Source of the DNA: Actinomycetota bacterium
GTDB lineage: Bacteria > Actinomycetota > Acidimicrobiia > Acidimicrobiales > Iamiaceae
Length of the DNA stretch: 9,210 nt
NCBI GenBank assembly: GCA_017882935.1
Contig: JADGOP010000065.1
Span: forward strand, 1 to 9,210
Reading direction: 5' to 3'
The notes beneath the pieces were generated by a model, which was not told where the DNA came from, did not search any database, and was given only the letters and a program-made list of their open reading frames with translations. Both the position numbers and the translations under genes were made by a program. Position 1 is the stretch's first letter. Each line of letters starts with the position of its first letter. Positions 7,292 through 9,210 of the stretch are shown in pieces.

Positions 7292-8575
7292 TCAGTGGGG
7301 CCTGCGGGTGGTGAGCTCGCGGAACGTCACGGCCTTGTCGACGCGGATGTCGGACGGCAGCCCGAGGACGCGCTCGCCGATGATGTTTCGCTGCACCTCG
7401 TCGCTGCCGCCGGCGATGCGGATCGAGGGCGCCTGGAGGAACTGCCAGTGCCACCGCGGCTCGCCCTCGGTGGGCTCGCTGTGCGCGAGCATCCCTGCGG
7501 GGCCCTCGATGGCCAGGGCCAGCTCGGCGGTGCGCTTGAGGTGCCGGGCGACGGCGAGCTTCATGCACGACGCCTCCGGGCCGGGCAGCTCGCCGCGACC
7601 CAGCGCGGTGCGCACGCGGTAGCCGAAGAAGCGCAGGATGTCGGCCCGGATGTGGGCGTCGGCCAGGCCCTGGCGCACGACCGGGTCGTCTTCTCGGCCG
7701 AAGCGGCGGGCCAGGTGCAGCAGGGCCGGGAGCTTCATCATGGCGTTGCCGCCGATCATGACCCGCTCGTTGGCGAGGGTGGTCATGGCCACGCCCCAGC
7801 CGCCGTTCACCTCGCCGAGGACGTTCTCGGCCGGGATCCGCACGTCGGTGAGGAAGACCTCGGCGAAGTGGGAGGCGCCGCTCATCTGGCGGAGTGGCCG
7901 CACCTCGATGCCGGGGGTGCGCATGTCGACGAGGAAGTAGGTGATCCCGCGGTGCTTGGGGACGTCGGCATCGGTGCGGGCGAGCAGGATCCCCCAGTCG
8001 GCCTGGTCGGCGGCCGACGTCCACACCTTCTGCCCGTTGACCACGAACTCGTCGCCGTCGCGCTCGGCACGCGTGCCGAGGCCGGCCAGGTCGGAGCCCG
8101 CGCCCGGCTCGCTGAAGAGCTGGCACCAGATGTGCTCGCCGCGCAGCATCGGCACCAGGAAGCGCTTGTGCTGGTCGTCGGTGCCGTGGCTGATGATGGT
8201 CGGGCCGACCATGGTGACGGCCACCGACAGCACGTCGGTGGACACGCCGAACTGCGCCTGCTCCTCGGCGAAGATCATCGCCTCGATGGGGGTGCCCCCC
8301 CGGCCGCCGGCCCGGAGCGGCCAGGTGATGCCGGCCCAGCCCCCGTCGGCGAGGGTCGCCTGCCAGTTGCGACAGCGCTCGGCGTGCTCGAGGGTGCGCT
8401 TGGCGCGCTCCTCGGGCGGGAACGAGTCGAGCGCGAAGAAGCCGTTCGAGAAGTCGTCGGGGTGGCCCTTGGGCACTGCGTTGGCCTCGAGCCAGGCCCG
8501 GGCCTCGGCGCGGAACGCAGCCTCCGCGGGGTTGTCGCCGAACTCCATCCGGCCGGCGTCGATCTGGGCGGTCAC
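7292..8575 (-). CDS. Acyl-CoA dehydrogenase (FadE type)
   Basis: This FAD enzyme introduces an alpha,beta double bond into an acyl-CoA. The 427-residue protein has the full ACAD layout. Its N-terminal helical domain (about 14-145) includes WAGITWPLRAGGRGG. The middle beta domain holds the FAD/substrate signature CQLFSEPGAGSDLAGLGTRA (151-170) and VNGQKVWTSAA (179-189). The C-terminal helical domain ends in IRIAGGSDEVQRNIIGERVLGLP (385-407). The position that carries the catalytic Glu in medium-chain enzymes is Gly here. Glu270, in LANERVMIG (268-275), occupies the place of the base in isovaleryl- and long-chain-type enzymes. The start is GTG 8575, six bases after a TAAGAT box, so the mRNA is probably leaderless. 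The next in-frame start, Met10, lacks any ribosome site. The substrate cannot be named; the KstR-type operator points to steroid side chains or other branched acyl-CoAs. Confidence 0.94.
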   Translation of the reverse strand: MTAQIDAGRMEFGDNPAEAAFRAEARAWLEANAVPKGHPDDFSNGFFALDSFPPEERAKRTLEHAERCRNWQATLADGGWAGITWPLRAGGRGGTPIEAMIFAEEQAQFGVSTDVLSVAVTMVGPTIISHGTDDQHKRFLVPMLRGEHIWCQLFSEPGAGSDLAGLGTRAERDGDEFVVNGQKVWTSAADQADWGILLARTDADVPKHRGITYFLVDMRTPGIEVRPLRQMSGASHFAEVFLTDVRIPAENVLGEVNGGWGVAMTTLANERVMIGGNAMMKLPALLHLARRFGREDDPVVRQGLADAHIRADILRFFGYRVRTALGRGELPGPEASCMKLAVARHLKRTAELALAIEGPAGMLAHSEPTEGEPRWHWQFLQAPSIRIAGGSDEVQRNIIGERVLGLPSDIRVDKAVTFRELTTRRPH

Positions 8576-8581
8576 CCCTGG

Positions 8582-8587
8582 ATCTTA
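8582..8587 (-). promoter_or_regulatory. -10 box TAAGAT of the acyl-CoA dehydrogenase operon
   Basis: TAAGAT on the minus strand fits TAnnnT and is one base from TATAAT in each of two positions. It ends six bases before the GTG start, the spacing expected when transcription begins at the first base of the start codon. The -35 is weak; the best candidate is TTGGTG, at 8613-8608, with a long 20-base spacer. Confidence 0.65.
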
Positions 8588-8599
8588 GAACACGTTCTA
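8586..8599. promoter_or_regulatory. KstR-type operator palindrome TAGAACACGTTCTA
   Basis: This is a perfect inverted repeat (TAGAAC, centre AC, GTTCTA) that fits every fixed base of the published KstR motif TnnAACnnGTTnnA. It lies directly upstream of the -10 box of the acyl-CoA dehydrogenase operon and overlaps it by two bases, so bound repressor would block RNA polymerase. The TetR gene in the same operon is KstR-like, which supports autoregulation. A genome-encoded KstR paralogue elsewhere could also use this site. Confidence 0.85.
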
Positions 8600-8634
8600 G
8601 AAATCCCCACCAATGCCCCACCCCACTCGCGTTC

Positions 8635-8676
8635 TGGGTAGGAATCGGCGTGCTCCAGCGCCCCGATTCCCACCCA
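8635..8676 (-). terminator. Imperfect hairpin after ispG, probable terminator without a U-run
   Basis: The arms 8635-8650 and 8659-8676 are inverted copies: GGGTAGGAATCGG on the plus strand faces CCGATTCCCACCC. In minus-strand RNA the single mismatch becomes a G-U pair, next to a small bulge and an 8-base loop. It starts 17 bases past the ispG stop. No T-rich run follows on either strand, so it is a U-less actinobacterial-type terminator at best. Confidence 0.5.
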
Positions 8677-8693
8677 AGACGCGTGGGGGGGGG

Positions 8694-9210
8694 TCAGTGC
8701 TTCTCGAGCTTGCGGATGATGTCGACGCGCTCGCCGGCGTGGTTGGCATCGGCACCCTGCTCGGTGAGCAGGGCCGAACGGTCGCGCTCGGCCTCACGCG
8801 CGGCCTTGTGGGTGTCGACGCGGGCCAGTGCGGCCTCGACCCCGTGCTCGGTGATGTAGTCGGCCCACTCGACGAGGGCGTCGACCATCTCGTCCTCGGG
8901 CACCACGGCCACGTTCTGACCCTTCACGAACAGGTGGCCGCGCTTGTTGCCGCCGGCGATGCCGAGGTCGGCGTCGCGCGCCTCACCGGGCCCGTTCACG
9001 ACGCAGCCCATCACCGCGACCTGCAGCGGGACCTTGCGGTCGTCGAGCGCGGCCTGCGCGCGCGCCGCCAGGTCGATGACGTCGATCTCGGCGCGGCCGC
9101 ACGACGGGCAGGCGATGAGGTCGAGGCCCTTGCGCTCGCGCAGGCCCATGGCCTCGAGCAGCTGGCGCCCGGCCCGCGCCTCCTCGACGGGGTCGGCGGT
9201 GAGCGAGTAG
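8694..9210 (-). CDS. ispG: 4-hydroxy-3-methylbut-2-enyl diphosphate synthase IspG, C-terminal part
   Basis: IspG converts 2-C-methyl-erythritol 2,4-cyclodiphosphate to HMBPP in the MEP isoprenoid pathway, using a [4Fe-4S] cluster. The gene runs off the right edge; 171 residues are present. The visible fragment begins YSLTADPVEEARAGRQLLEA and carries the cluster-binding pair in CPSCGR. The third cysteine lies in VAVMGCVVNGPGEARDADLG, followed by GIAGGNKRGHLFVKGQNVAVVPE. These are IspG signatures in the expected order. After the usual end of the enzyme there is a charged extension of about 50 residues (from about WADYITEHGVEAAL to RKLEKH), longer than in many homologues. It ends 118 bases before the acyl-CoA dehydrogenase start, with a hairpin between, so it is probably a separate transcription unit. 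Confidence 0.96.
   Translation of the reverse strand, partial: YSLTADPVEEARAGRQLLEAMGLRERKGLDLIACPSCGRAEIDVIDLAARAQAALDDRKVPLQVAVMGCVVNGPGEARDADLGIAGGNKRGHLFVKGQNVAVVPEDEMVDALVEWADYITEHGVEAALARVDTHKAAREAERDRSALLTEQGADANHAGERVDIIRKLEKH

Noticed and set aside
7260..8621. Extension of the amidohydrolase frame upstream to 746 residues
   Set aside because: The added segment is Arg/Gly/Pro-rich and is the shifted-frame shadow of the acyl-CoA dehydrogenase. AGGAGA before ATG 7259 marks the start.

Overview
The window is very GC-rich and all nine genes I support lie on the minus strand. It reads as a chromosomal segment of a high-GC actinobacterium. The order ispG ... proS ... rimP-nusA-ylxR-infB, an alanine/proline-rich IF-2 N-terminus, GTG/TTG starts and a KstR-like TetR regulator with its 14-bp palindrome all fit Actinobacteria. 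Acidimicrobiia is my best guess for the class, but that is inference. The long plus-strand reading frames are antisense shadows of high GC content.

Reading along the minus strand (right to left): ispG, of which only the C-terminal 171 residues are present (9210-8694), ends before a 118-base gap holding a large imperfect hairpin and a compact promoter. That promoter has a TAAGAT -10 box six bases before a GTG start, and directly upstream sits a perfect TAGAACACGTTCTA palindrome that matches the KstR operator consensus. It drives a tight cassette: acyl-CoA dehydrogenase (8575-7292), an amidohydrolase-fold protein that has lost nearly all canonical metal ligands (7259-6381), and a KstR-like TetR repressor (6346-5711). 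The likely logic is a small lipid or acyl-CoA catabolic operon that carries its own repressor.

Next is proS (5669-4257), a short archaeal/eukaryal-type prolyl-tRNA synthetase whose C-terminal zinc site is degraded. It starts 41 bases after the repressor gene, so read-through from the catabolic operon is possible. A secreted coiled-coil plus glucosaminidase-domain protein (4186-2858) follows.

The last block is the transcription/translation operon rimP (2678-2133), nusA (2136-853), ylxR (856-581, apparently starting at a non-canonical ATA) and infB (425-1, partial). rimP/nusA overlap by ATGA. nusA/ylxR overlap in the same way by ATAG. Upstream of rimP lie a TATACT box and then a strong terminator-like hairpin with a T-rich tail, a layout that suggests attenuation of the nusA operon.

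The most notable points are the operator-controlled cassette set inside a housekeeping block, the metal-ligand-less amidohydrolase, the ATA start of ylxR, and the possible NusA attenuator. I see no RNA genes, CRISPR arrays or mobile elements.
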